Shown: piece by piece, positions 20,844 through 31,665 of the stretch | Numbering within the stretch: the stretch's first letter is position 1 | Layout of the letters: each line of letters starts with the position of its first letter | Notes under the pieces: model-generated | What the model saw: only the letters and a program-made list of their open reading frames with translations | Databases searched by the model: none | Told to the model about the DNA's origin: nothing | Translations under genes and position numbers: made by a program | Assembly: GCF_004295345.1 (NCBI RefSeq) | Contig: NZ_CP036200.1 | Location: 2,588,501 to 2,652,500 of the forward strand | DNA: 64,000 nt | Direction: 5' to 3' | Origin: Shewanella maritima | Lineage (GTDB): Bacteria > Pseudomonadota > Gammaproteobacteria > Enterobacterales > Shewanellaceae

Positions 20844-20872
20844 AAAAAAAGGCGCCTTAGGCGCCTTTTTTT
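20844..20872 (+). terminator. Intrinsic terminator of the rplJL-rpoBC operon
   Basis: Seven A, GGCGCC, a TTA loop, GGCGCC and seven T. This is a textbook terminator 15 nt after rpoC. Confidence 0.95.
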
Positions 20873-20902
20873 ATGTTATTTCGATCAAAAGTTGTCTATT
20901 TC

Positions 20903-20931
20903 TTGACAGGCTGCGATTACCTTTCTAAAAT
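20903..20931 (+). promoter_or_regulatory. Sigma70 promoter of the str operon
   Basis: Consensus TTGACA (20903-20908), a 17-bp spacer and TAAAAT (20926-20931) with a GC-rich CCGCG discriminator, 73 nt before rpsL. Confidence 0.82.
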
Positions 20932-21003
20932 TCCGCGTCCCACCATAGTGGGATATAGATTTTTCACACCTAATTGTTGAGTATTCAACTGTCGGAGCTA
21001 TAC

Positions 21004-21378
21004 ATGTCAACTGTAAACCAGTTGGTACGTAAGCCACGCTCGCCGCAAGTCAAAAAGACTAACGTGCCAGCGTTGAACGCGTGCCCACAAAAACGTGGTG
21101 TTTGTACTCGTGTGTACACTACAACACCTAAAAAACCTAACTCTGCACTACGTAAAGTAGCTCGTGTGCGTCTAACTAACGGTTTCGAAGTAACTTCGTA
21201 CATCGGTGGTGAAGGCCATAACTTGCAAGAACACAGTGTAATCCTAATCCGTGGTGGTCGTGTTAAAGACTTACCTGGTGTGCGTTACCACACTGTTCGT
21301 GGCGCATTAGACTGTGCTGGCGTGACTACTCGTCGCCAAGGCCGCTCTAAGTACGGTGCTAAGCGTCCTAAGTCTTAA
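21004..21378 (+). CDS. rpsL: 30S ribosomal protein S12
   Basis: S12 sits at the decoding centre and is the streptomycin-accuracy protein. The 124 residues equal E. coli length, with [13 protein letters not shown] (Lys 43 and 44 counting Met) and KDLPGVRYH intact, so no streptomycin-resistance change is visible. The start is the ATG at 21004 after GGAG. An upstream in-frame codon would add ten residues absent from the family. It is the first gene of the str operon. Confidence 0.97.
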   Translation: MSTVNQLVRKPRSPQVKKTNVPALNACPQKRGVCTRVYTTTPKKPNSALRKVARVRLTNGFEVTSYIGGEGHNLQEHSVILIRGGRVKDLPGVRYHTVRGALDCAGVTTRRQGRSKYGAKRPKS

Positions 21379-21458
21379 CGTATCCCGTTAAAGTAAGGCC
21401 AAGCTAATTTAATTGACATTCCAGTTTTGGAAATACCTGAAGCATACGGAGAATTGAT

Positions 21459-21929
21459 ATGCCAAGACGTCGCGTTGTAGGACAACGTAAAATCCTACCA
21501 GATCCAAAGTTCCAAAGTGAGTTGCTGGCTAAGTTCATCAACGTCATTATGCAGGACGGCAAAAAGTCGACTGCTGAAAAAATTATCTACAAGGCACTAG
21601 ATGTTGTTGCTGACAAAAAAGGCGAAGAGCACCTAGTAATCCTTGAAGCAGCACTTGAGAATGTTCGCCCATCAGTCGAGGTTAAATCTCGTCGTGTTGG
21701 TGGTTCAACATATCAAGTACCATGTGAAGTTCGTCCAGTGCGTCGTAACGCACTAGCGATGCGCTGGTTAGTTGAAGCTGCTCGCAAGCGTGGTGAAAAA
21801 TCTATGGCTCTACGTCTAGCAGGTGAAATGCTAGACGCATCTGAAAACAAAGGTACTGCTGTTAAGAAGCGTGAAGACGTGCATCGCATGGCTGAAGCTA
21901 ACAAAGCCTTTGCTCATTACCGTTGGTAA
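21459..21929 (+). CDS. rpsG: 30S ribosomal protein S7
   Basis: S7 initiates assembly of the 30S head and, in E. coli, represses the str operon by binding the rpsL-rpsG gap. The 156 residues begin [18 protein letters not shown] and contain the conserved [16 protein letters not shown] block. The ribosome site ACGGAGAA is good. The 80-nt gap from rpsL could hold the S7 site, but I cannot identify it with confidence. A GC-rich hairpin follows the stop. Confidence 0.97.
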   Translation: MPRRRVVGQRKILPDPKFQSELLAKFINVIMQDGKKSTAEKIIYKALDVVADKKGEEHLVILEAALENVRPSVEVKSRRVGGSTYQVPCEVRPVRRNALAMRWLVEAARKRGEKSMALRLAGEMLDASENKGTAVKKREDVHRMAEANKAFAHYRW

Positions 21930-21933
21930 TATG

Positions 21934-21959
21934 ATGAGGCGGGCATTTGCCCGCCTCAT
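21934..21959 (+). promoter_or_regulatory. Strong hairpin between rpsG and fusA
   Basis: ATGAGGCGGGC (21934-21944) pairs perfectly with 21949-21959 around a 4-nt loop. The tail ATTGTTGATATTT is not a clean T run, so a leaky attenuator or RNA stability element is more likely than a full terminator. Confidence 0.5.
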
Positions 21960-22009
21960 ATTGTTGATATTTACTAAAGCAGCATGCTTTAGTTGAGAGG
22001 GTATAAAAA

Positions 22010-24106
22010 GTGGCTCGTACAACCCCAATTGAGCGTTATCGTAATATCGGTATTGTTGCTCATGTGGATGCAGGTAAAACTACCACAACAGAACGTGTTC
22101 TGTTCTATACCGGTTTGTCTCATAAAATCGGTGAAGTGCACGACGGCGCCGCTACTACAGACTGGATGGTACAAGAGCAAGAGCGTGGTATTACTATCAC
22201 ATCTGCTGCTGTAACAGCATTCTGGCGTGGTATGGATGCTCAGTTCACTGAACATCGTATTAATATCATCGATACCCCAGGTCACGTTGACTTCACCATT
22301 GAGGTGGAGCGTTCATTACGTGTGCTTGATGGCGCTGTAGTTGTATTCTGCGGCTCATCAGGTGTAGAACCTCAGTCAGAGACTGTTTGGCGTCAAGCCA
22401 ACAAGTATGAAGTACCACGCATTGTGTTCGTTAACAAAATGGACCGAGCAGGTGCTGACTTTGACAGCGTGATCGACCAAATCCGTAACCGCTTAGGTGC
22501 TAACTGTGTACCAATTCAATTGAATATTGGTGCCGAAGAGCATTTCAAAGGCGTTATTGATTTGATTAAGATGAAAGCGATTAACTGGTCTGAAGAAGAT
22601 CAGGGTGTATCTTTCTCTTATGAAGAAATTCCCGCAGATCTCTTGGACAAAGCTCAAGAGATGCATGAGTACCTTGTCGAAAGTGCCGCTGAAGCTTCTG
22701 ATGAACTGATGGACAAATACCTTGAAGAAGGTGAGCTATCAGAGCAAGAAATCAAGCAAGCACTACGTCAACGTGTCATCAACAACGAAATCGTACTAGC
22801 TACCTGTGGTTCTGCATTTAAGAACAAAGGTGTACAAGCGGTACTTGATGCTGTTGTTGACTTCTTGCCTGCTCCCATTGACGTACCTGCTATTAAAGGT
22901 GTTGATATGGATGAGAACGAAGTTGAACGTCCATCTGACGACAACGCACCTTTCTCATCGCTGGCATTTAAGATTGCAACTGACCCGTTCGTGGGCACAC
23001 TTACCTTTATCCGCGTATATTCGGGTGTACTAGAAACTGGTGCATCGGTATACAACTCAGTGAAGCAAAAACGTGAGCGTATCGGTCGTATCGTGCAAAT
23101 GCATGCTAATGACCGTACTGAGCTGAAAGAAGTTCGAGCTGGCGATATTGCTGCTGCGATTGGTCTAAAGGAAGTCACCACGGGTGATACTTTATGCGAC
23201 AACGATCAAAAAGTAATACTTGAGCGAATGGAGTTTCCAGAGCCAGTTATTACCATTGCCGTTGAGCCGCGCTCAAAAGCTGACCAAGACAAAATGGCGA
23301 TTGCACTGCAGAAACTTGCTGCAGAAGATCCGTCATTCCGTGTTGAGACAGATGAAGAGACCGCTCAAACACTGATCTCTGGTATGGGTGAATTACACTT
23401 GGACATCATCGTTGACCGTATGCGTCGCGAATTCAGTGTTGAGTGTAATGTTGGTAAACCACAAGTGGCTTACCGCGAAACTATCCGTGACAGCGTCGAA
23501 GTGGAAGGTAAATTCGTACGCCAATCTGGTGGTCGTGGCCAATTTGGTCATGTATGGCTAAAACTAGAGCCTCTAGAAGAGGGCGCTGGCTACGAATTTG
23601 TTAACGAAATTGTTGGTGGTGTAGTTCCACGTGAGTACATTCCGGCAGTTGACAAAGGTATTCAAGAGCAAATGAAGAACGGCGTATTAGCTAGTTATCC
23701 TGTTCTTGATGTGAAGGTCACCCTATATGATGGTTCATACCATGATGTAGACTCTAATGAGATGGCTTTCAAGATTGCTGGTTCAATGGGCTTTAAGAAG
23801 GGCGCACTAGAAGCTAACCCTGTATTGCTCGAACCATGCATGAAAGTTGAAGTAACTACACCTGAAGATTACATGGGTGACGTTGTGGGCGACCTCAACA
23901 GACGTCGTGGTATCATTGAAGGTATGGACGATGGCATCGGTGGTGTTAAAATAGTCCGCTCAGTAGTACCTTTAGCTGAAATGTTTGGTTATGCAACCGA
24001 CCTACGAAGTGCTACACAAGGTCGCGCTTCATACTCTATGGAGTTTTTGAAGTACGATGAAGCACCAAGTAACGTTGCAAAAGCGATTATCGAATCACGT
24101 ACTTAG
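22010..24106 (+). CDS. fusA: Elongation factor G
   Basis: EF-G drives ribosomal translocation with GTP and helps recycle ribosomes. The 698 residues (704 in E. coli) show G1 [13 protein letters not shown] (about 17-29), [17 protein letters not shown] and [10 protein letters not shown], then domains II to V with a conserved GRGQFGHV block. The start is GTG at 22010 after GAGAGGG. It follows rpsG and precedes tufA, the canonical str operon order. Confidence 0.97.
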   Translation: MARTTPIERYRNIGIVAHVDAGKTTTTERVLFYTGLSHKIGEVHDGAATTDWMVQEQERGITITSAAVTAFWRGMDAQFTEHRINIIDTPGHVDFTIEVERSLRVLDGAVVVFCGSSGVEPQSETVWRQANKYEVPRIVFVNKMDRAGADFDSVIDQIRNRLGANCVPIQLNIGAEEHFKGVIDLIKMKAINWSEEDQGVSFSYEEIPADLLDKAQEMHEYLVESAAEASDELMDKYLEEGELSEQEIKQALRQRVINNEIVLATCGSAFKNKGVQAVLDAVVDFLPAPIDVPAIKGVDMDENEVERPSDDNAPFSSLAFKIATDPFVGTLTFIRVYSGVLETGASVYNSVKQKRERIGRIVQMHANDRTELKEVRAGDIAAAIGLKEVTTGDTLCDNDQKVILERMEFPEPVITIAVEPRSKADQDKMAIALQKLAAEDPSFRVETDEETAQTLISGMGELHLDIIVDRMRREFSVECNVGKPQVAYRETIRDSVEVEGKFVRQSGGRGQFGHVWLKLEPLEEGAGYEFVNEIVGGVVPREYIPAVDKGIQEQMKNGVLASYPVLDVKVTLYDGSYHDVDSNEMAFKIAGSMGFKKGALEANPVLLEPCMKVEVTTPEDYMGDVVGDLNRRRGIIEGMDDGIGGVKIVRSVVPLAEMFGYATDLRSATQGRASYSMEFLKYDEAPSNVAKAIIESRT

Positions 24107-24176
24107 GAATTAAGTACACATTTAATTGTTATATGGCCCGCATAACGGGCACTTCTGAAAAGAAAGGATATATATC

Positions 24177-25361
24177 GTGGCAAAAGAAAAATTTGAACGT
24201 AGTAAGCCGCACGTAAACGTGGGCACAATTGGTCACGTTGACCATGGTAAAACTACTCTAACAGCGGCTATCTCTGCAGTATTAACTAAAGCATACGGCG
24301 GTGAGACTAAAGATTTCGCACAAATCGATAACGCTCCAGAAGAGCGTGAGCGTGGTATTACAATTAATACTTCTCACATCGAATATGATACTCCAACTCG
24401 TCACTACGCACACGTAGACTGCCCAGGTCACGCGGATTATGTTAAAAACATGATTACTGGTGCTGCACAGATGGACGGCGCAATCTTAGTAGTAGCAGCG
24501 ACTGATGGCCCAATGCCACAGACTCGTGAGCACATCCTGCTTTCACGTCAGGTTGGTGTACCTTTCATCATCGTATTCATGAACAAATGTGACATGGTTG
24601 ACGATGAAGAACTACTAGAACTAGTAGAAATGGAAGTTCGTGAACTTCTATCTGAGTACGACTTCCCAGGTGATGACCTACCAGTTATCCAAGGTTCTGC
24701 ACTAGGCGCACTAAACGGTGAAGCTCAGTGGGAAGAGAAAGTAATCGAGCTTGCAGAAGCTTTAGATACTTACATCCCAGAGCCAGAGCGTGACATCGAC
24801 AAGCCATTCCTACTACCGATTGAAGACGTATTCTCAATCCAAGGTCGTGGTACTGTAGTAACAGGTCGTGTTGAGCGTGGTATCATCACAGTAGGTGACG
24901 ACGTAGAAATCGTTGGTATCAAAGACACTACAACTACAACTTGTACAGGTGTAGAAATGTTCCGTAAGCTGCTTGACGAAGGTCGTGCAGGTGAGAACTG
25001 TGGTGTACTACTACGTGGTACTAAGCGTGACGAAGTTGAGCGTGGTCAAGTACTAGCTAAGCCAGGTACAATCACTCCTCACACTTCTTTCGAATCAGAA
25101 GTATACGTACTATCTAAAGATGAAGGTGGTCGTCACACTCCATTCTTCAAAGGTTACCGTCCACAGTTCTACTTCCGTACAACTGACGTAACAGGTACTA
25201 TCGAGCTACCAGAAGGCGTAGAAATGGTAATGCCAGGTGACAACATCAAGATGAATGTTACCCTAATTTACCCAATCGCGATGGACGAAGGTCTACGTTT
25301 CGCAATCCGTGAAGGTGGCCGCACAGTAGGTGCTGGTGTTGTAGCTAAAATCGTCGACTAA
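24177..25361 (+). CDS. tufA: Elongation factor Tu (str-operon copy)
   Basis: Second EF-Tu gene, with a protein sequence identical to the copy at 7436-8620 over all 394 residues. By reading, the DNA also matches from the second base of the start codon to 50 bases past the stop, with the only visible difference at the first base (GTG here, ATG there). The ribosome site AAAGGA is at 24163-24168. A small hairpin, GCCCG/CGGGC, lies at about 24136-24150 in the fusA-tufA gap. It is the last gene of the str operon and ends in its own terminator. Confidence 0.98.
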   Translation: MAKEKFERSKPHVNVGTIGHVDHGKTTLTAAISAVLTKAYGGETKDFAQIDNAPEERERGITINTSHIEYDTPTRHYAHVDCPGHADYVKNMITGAAQMDGAILVVAATDGPMPQTREHILLSRQVGVPFIIVFMNKCDMVDDEELLELVEMEVRELLSEYDFPGDDLPVIQGSALGALNGEAQWEEKVIELAEALDTYIPEPERDIDKPFLLPIEDVFSIQGRGTVVTGRVERGIITVGDDVEIVGIKDTTTTTCTGVEMFRKLLDEGRAGENCGVLLRGTKRDEVERGQVLAKPGTITPHTSFESEVYVLSKDEGGRHTPFFKGYRPQFYFRTTDVTGTIELPEGVEMVMPGDNIKMNVTLIYPIAMDEGLRFAIREGGRTVGAGVVAKIVD

Positions 25362-25383
25362 TTTCGACAATTAAGTTACTGAG

Positions 25384-25409
25384 AAAAGGAAGCTTCGGCT
25401 TCCTTTTTT
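25384..25409 (+). terminator. Intrinsic terminator of the str operon
   Basis: Same GGAAGC-TTCG-GCTTCC hairpin with T run as after tufB. It closes the duplicated block. Confidence 0.92.
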
Positions 25410-25427
25410 GTTGCCTGAAATTTGTGT

Positions 25428-25455
25428 TTGCTAAATCCAACTATCCGTGTAGAAT
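25428..25455 (+). promoter_or_regulatory. Possible upstream promoter of the S10 operon
   Basis: TTGCTA (25428-25433), a 16-bp spacer and TAGAAT (25450-25455), followed by GCGCTCC. It is one of two candidates in the 387-bp gap before rpsJ. Confidence 0.45.
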
Positions 25456-25600
25456 GCGCTCCACATTTTTACAGATGCTGTAACGCTAATTTACAAGCGC
25501 CGTAAAGTTACGACGTGCAAGTTTACTCTGACCCAAAGTTACTAAACCAAAGTCAGTAAAACTTAGCTGAATTAGTTTGCAGATAATTTGTGCAGTGGGC

Positions 25601-25628
25601 TTGATCTCTGACTTTAAGTCTGTATAAT
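25601..25628 (+). promoter_or_regulatory. Main promoter of the S10 operon
   Basis: TTGATC (25601-25606), a 16-bp spacer and a perfect TATAAT (25623-25628). The predicted start falls about where an 18-bp perfect palindrome begins (25636). Confidence 0.65.
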
Positions 25629-25635
25629 TGCCCTC

Positions 25636-25772
25636 CTCTGAACATGTTCAGAGATAAATTAAGTGTAGAAACATTGGTTTCTACATATTCATAGGGACTC
25701 CGATAGGGAGTCTAACGGTTAAATCATCTCGCTCTGCTTTCCCATGAGGAAACTGCTAGAGGGTGATTTTTT
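25636..25772 (+). promoter_or_regulatory. rpsJ leader: S10 operon leader with L4-type attenuator
   Basis: The leader folds into successive hairpins. There is a perfect 18-bp palindrome (25636-25653), a TGTAGAAAC/GTTTCTACA stem (about 25664-25685) and GACTCC/GGAGTC. Last comes a long hairpin 25721-25769, with TTTCC/GGAAA at its tip and AAATCA/TGATTT at its base, ending in a T run to 25772. This is the layout of the E. coli S10 leader, where L4 causes transcription to stop at the last hairpin and also blocks translation. Confidence 0.75.
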
Positions 25773-25787
25773 ATGTGTCCAATTTAG

Positions 25788-26111
<324 letters not shown>

Positions 26112-26138
26112 TTGAGATCCTTAGAAGAGGTTTGAGAG

Positions 26139-26777
26139 ATGGCTATCGGTCTTATTGGTCGTAAAGTGGGTATGACCCGCATCTTCACTGAAGATGGTGC
26201 GTCTATCCCTGTAACTGTAATTGAGGTTGCTGGCAACCGCGTTGCTCAAGTGAAAACTTTAGAGAACGACGGCTACCGTGCACTTCAGTTAACTACAGGT
26301 ACCAAAAAAGCCAATCGCATCACTAAAGCAGAAGCAGGTCACTTTGCCAAGGGCGGTGTAGAAGCCGGTCGTGGTTTATGGGAAATGCGTCTAGCAGACG
26401 GTGAAGGCGAAGGCATTGAAGTTGGTGCTGAGCTAAATGTTGATATTTTCGCAGACGTAGCGAAAGTAGACGTTACTGGTCAGTCTAAGGGTAAAGGTTT
26501 CCAAGGCGGTATTAAGCGTTGGAATTTCCGTACTCAAGACGCGACTCACGGTAACTCATTGGCGCACCGCGCGAATGGTTCTATCGGTCAGAACCAAACG
26601 CCAGGTCGCGTATTCAAAGGCAAAAAGATGTCAGGCCACATGGGTGCTGAGCAAGTAACGACTCAAAATCTACACGTTGTACGTGTTGATGCAGAGCGTA
26701 ACTTACTTCTAGTACGTGGTGCTGTACCAGGCGCTACTAATGGCGACCTGATCATCAAGCCTGCTGTTAAAGCTTAA
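26139..26777 (+). CDS. rplC: 50S ribosomal protein L3
   Basis: L3 is an early assembly protein whose long loop reaches toward the peptidyl transferase centre. The 212 residues (209 in E. coli) begin [16 protein letters not shown]. The loop has [15 protein letters not shown], then [21 protein letters not shown] near 150, where the methylated Gln lies. An AGAGG ribosome site precedes it. The gaps on both sides are short. Confidence 0.97.
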   Translation: MAIGLIGRKVGMTRIFTEDGASIPVTVIEVAGNRVAQVKTLENDGYRALQLTTGTKKANRITKAEAGHFAKGGVEAGRGLWEMRLADGEGEGIEVGAELNVDIFADVAKVDVTGQSKGKGFQGGIKRWNFRTQDATHGNSLAHRANGSIGQNQTPGRVFKGKKMSGHMGAEQVTTQNLHVVRVDAERNLLLVRGAVPGATNGDLIIKPAVKA

Positions 26778-26794
26778 GGTCTGAGGAGATAGTA

Positions 26795-27400
26795 ATGGAA
26801 TTGGTATTGAAAGACGCTCAAAGCGCTCTTGAAGTTTCCGAAACTACCTTCGGCCAGGACTTTAACGAGGCTCTGGTTCATCAGGTAGTTGTAGCGTACG
26901 CTGCTAACGCACGTCAGGGCACTCGTGCTCAAAAGACTCGTGCAGAAGTAAAAGGCTCTGGTAAAAAGCCTTGGCGTCAAAAAGGTACTGGCCGTGCACG
27001 TGCCGGTAGCGTAAAAGGCCCAATCTGGCGTGGTGGTGGCGTATCTTTCGCTGCTAAGCCACAAGAGCATGGCCAAAAAGTTAACAAGAAGATGTACCGT
27101 GGTGCTCTTAAGAGCATTCTTTCTGAATTGGTACGTCAAGAGCGTTTAGTTGTTGTTGAATCTTTCGGCGTTGAAGCTCCTAAAACTAAAGAGCTAAAAG
27201 CTAAGCTTAAAGATCTTCAATTAGACGACGTTCTAATTGTTACTGCAGAAGTTGATGAGAACCTATTCTTAGCGGCTCGCAACTTATACAAAGTTGACGT
27301 ACGTGACGTAGCGGGTCTAGACCCAGTTAGTCTAATCGCGTTCAACACTGTTTTAGTTACTGCTGACGCAGTGAAGCAAATCGAGGAGATGCTAGCATGA
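26795..27400 (+). CDS. rplD: 50S ribosomal protein L4
   Basis: L4 lines the exit tunnel and is the autogenous repressor of the S10 operon, acting on the leader described at 25636-25772. The 201 residues equal E. coli length. The tunnel loop contains [15 protein letters not shown] near 65, followed by [10 protein letters not shown]. The stop overlaps the rplW start by 4 bp. Confidence 0.97.
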   Translation: MELVLKDAQSALEVSETTFGQDFNEALVHQVVVAYAANARQGTRAQKTRAEVKGSGKKPWRQKGTGRARAGSVKGPIWRGGGVSFAAKPQEHGQKVNKKMYRGALKSILSELVRQERLVVVESFGVEAPKTKELKAKLKDLQLDDVLIVTAEVDENLFLAARNLYKVDVRDVAGLDPVSLIAFNTVLVTADAVKQIEEMLA

Positions 27401-27696
27401 TCACCGAAGAACGTTTGCTAAAAGTTATTCTTGCTCCGCATATCTCTGAAAAGAGCACTATCGAAGCTGAGAAAAACAACACTGTAGTTTTCCGCGTAGC
27501 AATCGATGCAACTAAAGCAGAGATTAAAGCTGCAGTAGCGAAGCTATTTGAAGTTGAAGTTGATTCAGTTCGCACTCTAGTTAACAAAGGCAAAACTAAG
27601 CGCACTGGTGGCCGTGCAGGTCGTCGTAGCGATTGGAAAAAAGCTTATGTAACTCTAGCTGCTGGTGCTGACATCGATTTCGTCGGCGCTGAGTAA
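27397..27696 (+). CDS. rplW: 50S ribosomal protein L23
   Basis: L23 sits at the tunnel exit and docks trigger factor and SRP. The 99 residues show the conserved [16 protein letters not shown]-terminus, [22 protein letters not shown] and a C-terminal beta strand. It begins inside the rplD stop (ATGA overlap), so translation is coupled. Confidence 0.96.
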   Translation: MITEERLLKVILAPHISEKSTIEAEKNNTVVFRVAIDATKAEIKAAVAKLFEVEVDSVRTLVNKGKTKRTGGRAGRRSDWKKAYVTLAAGADIDFVGAE

Positions 27697-27712
27697 GCAA
27701 AGGAGAATTATC

Positions 27713-28537
27713 ATGGCAGTTATTAAGTGTAAGCCAACCTCTGCTGGTCGTCGCCACGTTGTTAAAGTGGTAAACACTGACCTGCATAAAGGTAAGCCTT
27801 TTGCTGGCCTGCTGGCGAAAAAGTCTAAAAGTGGTGGCCGTAACAATACTGGCCGTATCACTGTTCGTCACGTTGGTGGTGGACACAAGCAGCACTACCG
27901 TCTAATCGACTTTAAGCGCGATAAAGATGGTATCCCTGCAAAAATCGAACGTCTTGAGTACGATCCAAACCGTACAGCGCACATCGCGCTAGTATTGTAC
28001 GCAGACGGTGAGCGTCGTTACATCCTTGCTGCTAAAGGCATGCAAGCTGGTGACGCAATCCAATCTGGTATCGATGCAGAAATCAAGACTGGTAACGCTA
28101 TGCCGTTACGCAACATTCCAGTAGGTAGTGTTGTTCACGCGGTAGAAATGAAGCCTGGTAAAGGTGCTCAGATCGCTCGTTCAGCTGGTGCTTATGTACA
28201 AGTTGTAGCGCGTGACGGTGCTTATGCAACTCTACGTCTTCGCTCTGGCGAAATGCGTAAAGTTCCAGTTGATTGCCGCGCGACATTCGGTGAAGTTGGT
28301 AATGCCGAGCACATGCTACGCCAGTTAGGTAAAGCTGGTGCTAAGCGCTGGAGAGGCGTACGCCCTACAGTTCGTGGTGTTGCAATGAACCCGGTAGACC
28401 ATCCACACGGTGGTGGTGAAGGCCGTACTTCTGGTGGCCGTCACCCTGTATCACCATGGGGTGTTCCAACTAAGGGTTACAAAACTCGTAGCAACAAACG
28501 CACTGACAAGTACATCGTACGTCGTCGTAATAAATAG
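27713..28537 (+). CDS. rplB: 50S ribosomal protein L2
   Basis: L2 is needed for subunit joining and for peptidyl transferase centre structure. The 274 residues (273 in E. coli) start at the ATG at 27713 ([17 protein letters not shown]) with AAGGAG upstream. An in-frame codon 48 bp earlier lies inside rplW and is not conserved. The C-terminal [15 protein letters not shown] includes the critical His of the family. Confidence 0.97.
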   Translation: MAVIKCKPTSAGRRHVVKVVNTDLHKGKPFAGLLAKKSKSGGRNNTGRITVRHVGGGHKQHYRLIDFKRDKDGIPAKIERLEYDPNRTAHIALVLYADGERRYILAAKGMQAGDAIQSGIDAEIKTGNAMPLRNIPVGSVVHAVEMKPGKGAQIARSAGAYVQVVARDGAYATLRLRSGEMRKVPVDCRATFGEVGNAEHMLRQLGKAGAKRWRGVRPTVRGVAMNPVDHPHGGGEGRTSGGRHPVSPWGVPTKGYKTRSNKRTDKYIVRRRNK

Positions 28538-28540
28538 TAA

Positions 28541-28831
<291 letters not shown>

Positions 28832-28846
28832 TACGGGAGAAATAAG

Positions 28847-29179
28847 ATGGAAGTTTTAGCTAAACATCGTTTTGCTCGTACGTCAGCGCAGAAGGCCCGT
28901 CTGGTTGCTGATCAAATCCGTGGTCTGCCTGTATCTAAGGCGCTAGAGATTTTGACTTTCAGCCCTAAGAAAGCCGCCGTACTAGTTAAAAAAGTACTTG
29001 ACTCAGCTATCGCAAACGCCGAGCACAACGAAGGTGCAGATATCGATGAGCTTAAAGTTGGTAAAGTTTTCGTTGACGAAGGCCCAACTATGAAGCGTAT
29101 CATGCCTCGTGCTAAAGGCCGCGCTGATCGTATCATGAAGCGTACCAGCCACATCACTGTGGTTGTATCAGATCGCTAG
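28847..29179 (+). CDS. rplV: 50S ribosomal protein L22
   Basis: L22 has a long hairpin in the exit tunnel involved in macrolide sensitivity and stalling. The 110 residues equal E. coli length. They begin [23 protein letters not shown], and the tip loop [18 protein letters not shown] has no deletion of the kind known from erythromycin-resistant strains. Confidence 0.97.
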   Translation: MEVLAKHRFARTSAQKARLVADQIRGLPVSKALEILTFSPKKAAVLVKKVLDSAIANAEHNEGADIDELKVGKVFVDEGPTMKRIMPRAKGRADRIMKRTSHITVVVSDR

Positions 29180-29191
29180 GAGAAGAGAGCA

Positions 29192-29881
29192 ATGGGACAG
29201 AAAGTACATCCTAATGGTATCCGTCTGGGTATCACCAAGCCTTGGATCTCTACCTGGTACGCAGATAAGTCAGATTATGCAGATAATCTGAACAGCGACT
29301 GGGAAGTGCGCCAATACTTAACTGAAAAGTTAAAGGCTGCATCAGTATCTAAGATCGTTATCGAACGCCCAGCGAAAAGCATCCGCGTTACTATTCACAC
29401 TGCCCGTCCAGGTGTTGTGATTGGTAAGAAAGGTGAAGACGTTGAAGTATTACGTGCACACGTGTCTAAAATCACTGGCACTACTGCTCAAATCAACATC
29501 GCTGAAATCCGTAAGCCTGAATTAGACGCTAAGTTAGTTGCTGACTCTATCGCTCAGCAATTAGAACGCCGTGTAATGTTCCGTCGCGCTATGAAGCGTG
29601 CGGTACAAAACGCAATGCGCATCGGTGCCCAAGGTATCAAAGTTGAAGTGAGTGGCCGTCTAGGTGGCGCTGAAATCGCACGTTCTGAGTGGTATCGTGA
29701 AGGTCGTGTACCTCTACATACTCTACGTGCTGATATCGACTATTCAACTGCTGAATCTCACACTCAATACGGTGTGATTGGTATTAAAGTTTGGATCTTC
29801 AAAGGTGAAGTTCTAGACGGTACTATTCCAGCACTAGAAGAGCCGAAGCAGCAACCTAAGCGTAAGCCTCGTGGTAAATAG
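29192..29881 (+). CDS. rpsC: 30S ribosomal protein S3
   Basis: S3 forms part of the mRNA entry helicase with S4 and S5. The 229 residues (233 in E. coli) start [14 protein letters not shown]. They contain the KH-domain GxxG loop in [13 protein letters not shown] and a C-terminal lysine-rich tail ([11 protein letters not shown]). Confidence 0.97.
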   Translation: MGQKVHPNGIRLGITKPWISTWYADKSDYADNLNSDWEVRQYLTEKLKAASVSKIVIERPAKSIRVTIHTARPGVVIGKKGEDVEVLRAHVSKITGTTAQINIAEIRKPELDAKLVADSIAQQLERRVMFRRAMKRAVQNAMRIGAQGIKVEVSGRLGGAEIARSEWYREGRVPLHTLRADIDYSTAESHTQYGVIGIKVWIFKGEVLDGTIPALEEPKQQPKRKPRGK

Positions 29882-29892
29882 GAGAGCCGGTA

Positions 29893-30303
29893 ATGCTGCA
29901 ACCTAAACGTATGAAGTTTCGCAAGATGTTCAAAGGCCGCAACCGCGGTCTAGCGAACGGCACTGAAGTTAGCTTCGGTGAGTTCGGTCTTAAAGCAGTT
30001 GGCCGCGGCCGTTTAACTGCTCGTCAGATCGAATCTGCGCGTCGTGCAATGACACGTCACATTAAACGTCAAGGGCAAATTTGGATCCGAGTTTTCCCTG
30101 ACAAGCCTATTACCTCTAAGCCTCTTGAAGTGCGTATGGGTAAAGGTAAAGGTAACGTTGAATACTGGGTATGTCAGATTCAACCTGGTAAGGTTCTTTA
30201 TGAGATGAATGGCGTTTCTGAAGAGTTAGCTCGTGAAGCTTTCACTTTAGCAGCTGCTAAACTTCCTATTAAGACTACCTTCGTAACTAAGACGGTGATG
30301 TAA
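29893..30303 (+). CDS. rplP: 50S ribosomal protein L16
   Basis: L16 lies near the A site and organises 23S helices 38 and 89. The 136 residues equal E. coli length. They begin [19 protein letters not shown] and hold the conserved Arg of [13 protein letters not shown]. The stop shares one base with the rpmC start (TAATG). Confidence 0.97.
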   Translation: MLQPKRMKFRKMFKGRNRGLANGTEVSFGEFGLKAVGRGRLTARQIESARRAMTRHIKRQGQIWIRVFPDKPITSKPLEVRMGKGKGNVEYWVCQIQPGKVLYEMNGVSEELAREAFTLAAAKLPIKTTFVTKTVM

Positions 30304-30494
30304 TGAAAGCGAGCGAACTAAGAGAAAAGAGCGTTGAAGAACTTAACGCTGAATTACTTGGTCTGCTGCGTGAGCAGTTTAACCTGCGTATGCAACACGC
30401 TACTGGTCAATTGAGTCAAACTCATCAATTGAAACAAGTGCGTCGTAACATTGCACGTGTTAAGACCATTATTACTTCTAAGGCAGGTGCGTAA
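30303..30494 (+). CDS. rpmC: 50S ribosomal protein L29
   Basis: L29 is a small helical protein at the tunnel exit next to L23. The 63 residues match E. coli length. The pattern [19 protein letters not shown] and [21 protein letters not shown], with the second part as a helical hairpin, fixes the family. Its start and stop each overlap a neighbouring gene by one base. Confidence 0.96.
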   Translation: MKASELREKSVEELNAELLGLLREQFNLRMQHATGQLSQTHQLKQVRRNIARVKTIITSKAGA

Positions 30495-30742
30495 TGTCTG
30501 ATAAAATCCGTACTTTGCAAGGTAAAGTAATTAGCAACAAAATGGACAAGTCTATTACTGTTGCTATTGAGCGCCAAGTGAAACACCCAATCTATGGGAA
30601 ATACATCAAGCGCACTACTAAGATCCATGCACATGACGAAACAAATCAGTGTAATGAAGGTGACGTAGTGGCAATTAGCCAGTGTCGTCCTCTTTCTAAG
30701 ACTAAGTCTTGGACCCTGGTTGAAGTAGTATCAAAAGCCTAA
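30494..30742 (+). CDS. rpsQ: 30S ribosomal protein S17
   Basis: S17 is a primary 16S-binding OB-fold protein in the 30S body. The 82 residues (84 in E. coli) have [35 protein letters not shown] and the conserved [19 protein letters not shown] end. It is the last gene of the S10 operon and is followed by a terminator. Confidence 0.97.
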   Translation: MSDKIRTLQGKVISNKMDKSITVAIERQVKHPIYGKYIKRTTKIHAHDETNQCNEGDVVAISQCRPLSKTKSWTLVEVVSKA

Positions 30743-30761
30743 TATTTCATTAGGTTAACCG

Positions 30762-30798
30762 AAACGGCTCCAAAAACTTGGGGCCGTTTGTTTTTTTT
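30762..30798 (+). terminator. Intrinsic terminator of the S10 operon
   Basis: AAACGGCTCC (30762-30771) pairs with GGGGCCGTTT (30780-30789) with one G-U, followed by eight T. Confidence 0.9.
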
Positions 30799-30821
30799 CC
30801 CTATGCAACCTCATTATGTGG

Positions 30822-30830
30822 TGTTATACT
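30822..30830 (+). promoter_or_regulatory. Extended -10 promoter of the spc operon
   Basis: TGTTATACT gives an extended -10 (TGn plus TATACT 30825-30830). The -35 region is weak. It lies 90 nt before rplN, where E. coli has the strong spc promoter. Confidence 0.6.
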
Positions 30831-30922
30831 TGCGCGCCATTTTCGAGTAATTGTACTCAAAATGGTCAAGTTAATGTCCCAATAGTGGGAATTTGTGTAG
30901 TAACGATAGCGGAGCACTTGAA

Positions 30923-31291
30923 ATGATCCAAATGCAATCGACTCTTGACGTCGCATGTAACAGTGGCGCACGCAGAGTTCAGTGTATTAAGGTCTTGGGT
31001 GGCTCTCATCGTCGTTATGCCGGTATCGGCGACATCATCAAAGTTTCTGTTAAAGAAGCAATTCCTCGCGCTAAAGCGAAGAAAGGTGATGTATATAACG
31101 CGGTGGTAGTCCGTACTAAGAAAGGCGTACGTCGTCCAGACGGTTCTGTCATTCGCTTCGATCGGAATGCAGCGGTATTGCTTAATGCTAACCTTGCACC
31201 GATTGGTACTCGTATCTTTGGACCAGTGACACGTGAATTGCGTACTGAGCAGTTCATGAAAATTGTCTCGCTGGCACCTGAAGTACTGTAA
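30923..31291 (+). CDS. rplN: 50S ribosomal protein L14
   Basis: L14 forms inter-subunit bridges with 16S rRNA and binds silencing factor RsfS. The 122 residues start at the ATG at 30923 ([22 protein letters not shown] upstream). An earlier in-frame GTG-like start would add ten unconserved residues. Conserved GGSHRRYAG and the C-terminal TRELR and ISLAPEVL-like end are present. It is the first gene of the spc operon. Confidence 0.97.
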   Translation: MIQMQSTLDVACNSGARRVQCIKVLGGSHRRYAGIGDIIKVSVKEAIPRAKAKKGDVYNAVVVRTKKGVRRPDGSVIRFDRNAAVLLNANLAPIGTRIFGPVTRELRTEQFMKIVSLAPEVL

Positions 31292-31302
31292 GGAGCTTCA
31301 AA

Positions 31303-31617
31303 ATGGCAGCAAAAATCCGTCGTGAAGACGAAGTAATTGTATTAGCAGGTAAAGACAAGGGTAAACGCGGTAAAGTTTCTCAAGTCCTACCTACTGGTAA
31401 ATTGATTGTTGAAGGCATCAATCTTGTTAAGAAGCACCAAAAGCCAAACCCACAACTGGGTGAGACTGGTGGTGTTATCGAGAAAGAAGCGCCTATTCAA
31501 GCATCAAACGTAGCGATCTTTAACCAAGCCACAGGCAAGGCAGATCGTGTTGGTTTCCGATTTGAAGACGGCAAAAAAGTTCGTTTCTTTAAGTCGAACA
31601 GTGAACTCGTTAAGTAA
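31303..31617 (+). CDS. rplX: 50S ribosomal protein L24
   Basis: L24 is one of the two proteins that start 50S assembly. The 104 residues equal E. coli length, with the KOW motif [15 protein letters not shown] and the [11 protein letters not shown] loop. An AAGGAG ribosome site precedes it. Confidence 0.97.
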   Translation: MAAKIRREDEVIVLAGKDKGKRGKVSQVLPTGKLIVEGINLVKKHQKPNPQLGETGGVIEKEAPIQASNVAIFNQATGKADRVGFRFEDGKKVRFFKSNSELVK

Positions 31618-31665
31618 TTTGGAGTAAACGATGGCGAAACTGCATGATAAATACAAAGAGACTGT
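31608..31665 (+). promoter_or_regulatory. Possible S8 repressor site at the rplX-rplE junction
   Basis: The rplE start region (GTAATTTGGAGTA, then CGATGGCGAAACTGCATGA) closely resembles, from memory, the E. coli spc mRNA site bound by S8. The outer stem pairs less well here than in E. coli, so the call is tentative. Confidence 0.35.

Noticed and set aside
22768..23202. 144-codon minus-strand frame inside fusA
   Set aside because: Antisense shadow of a highly conserved gene with strong codon bias. No ribosome site or domain.
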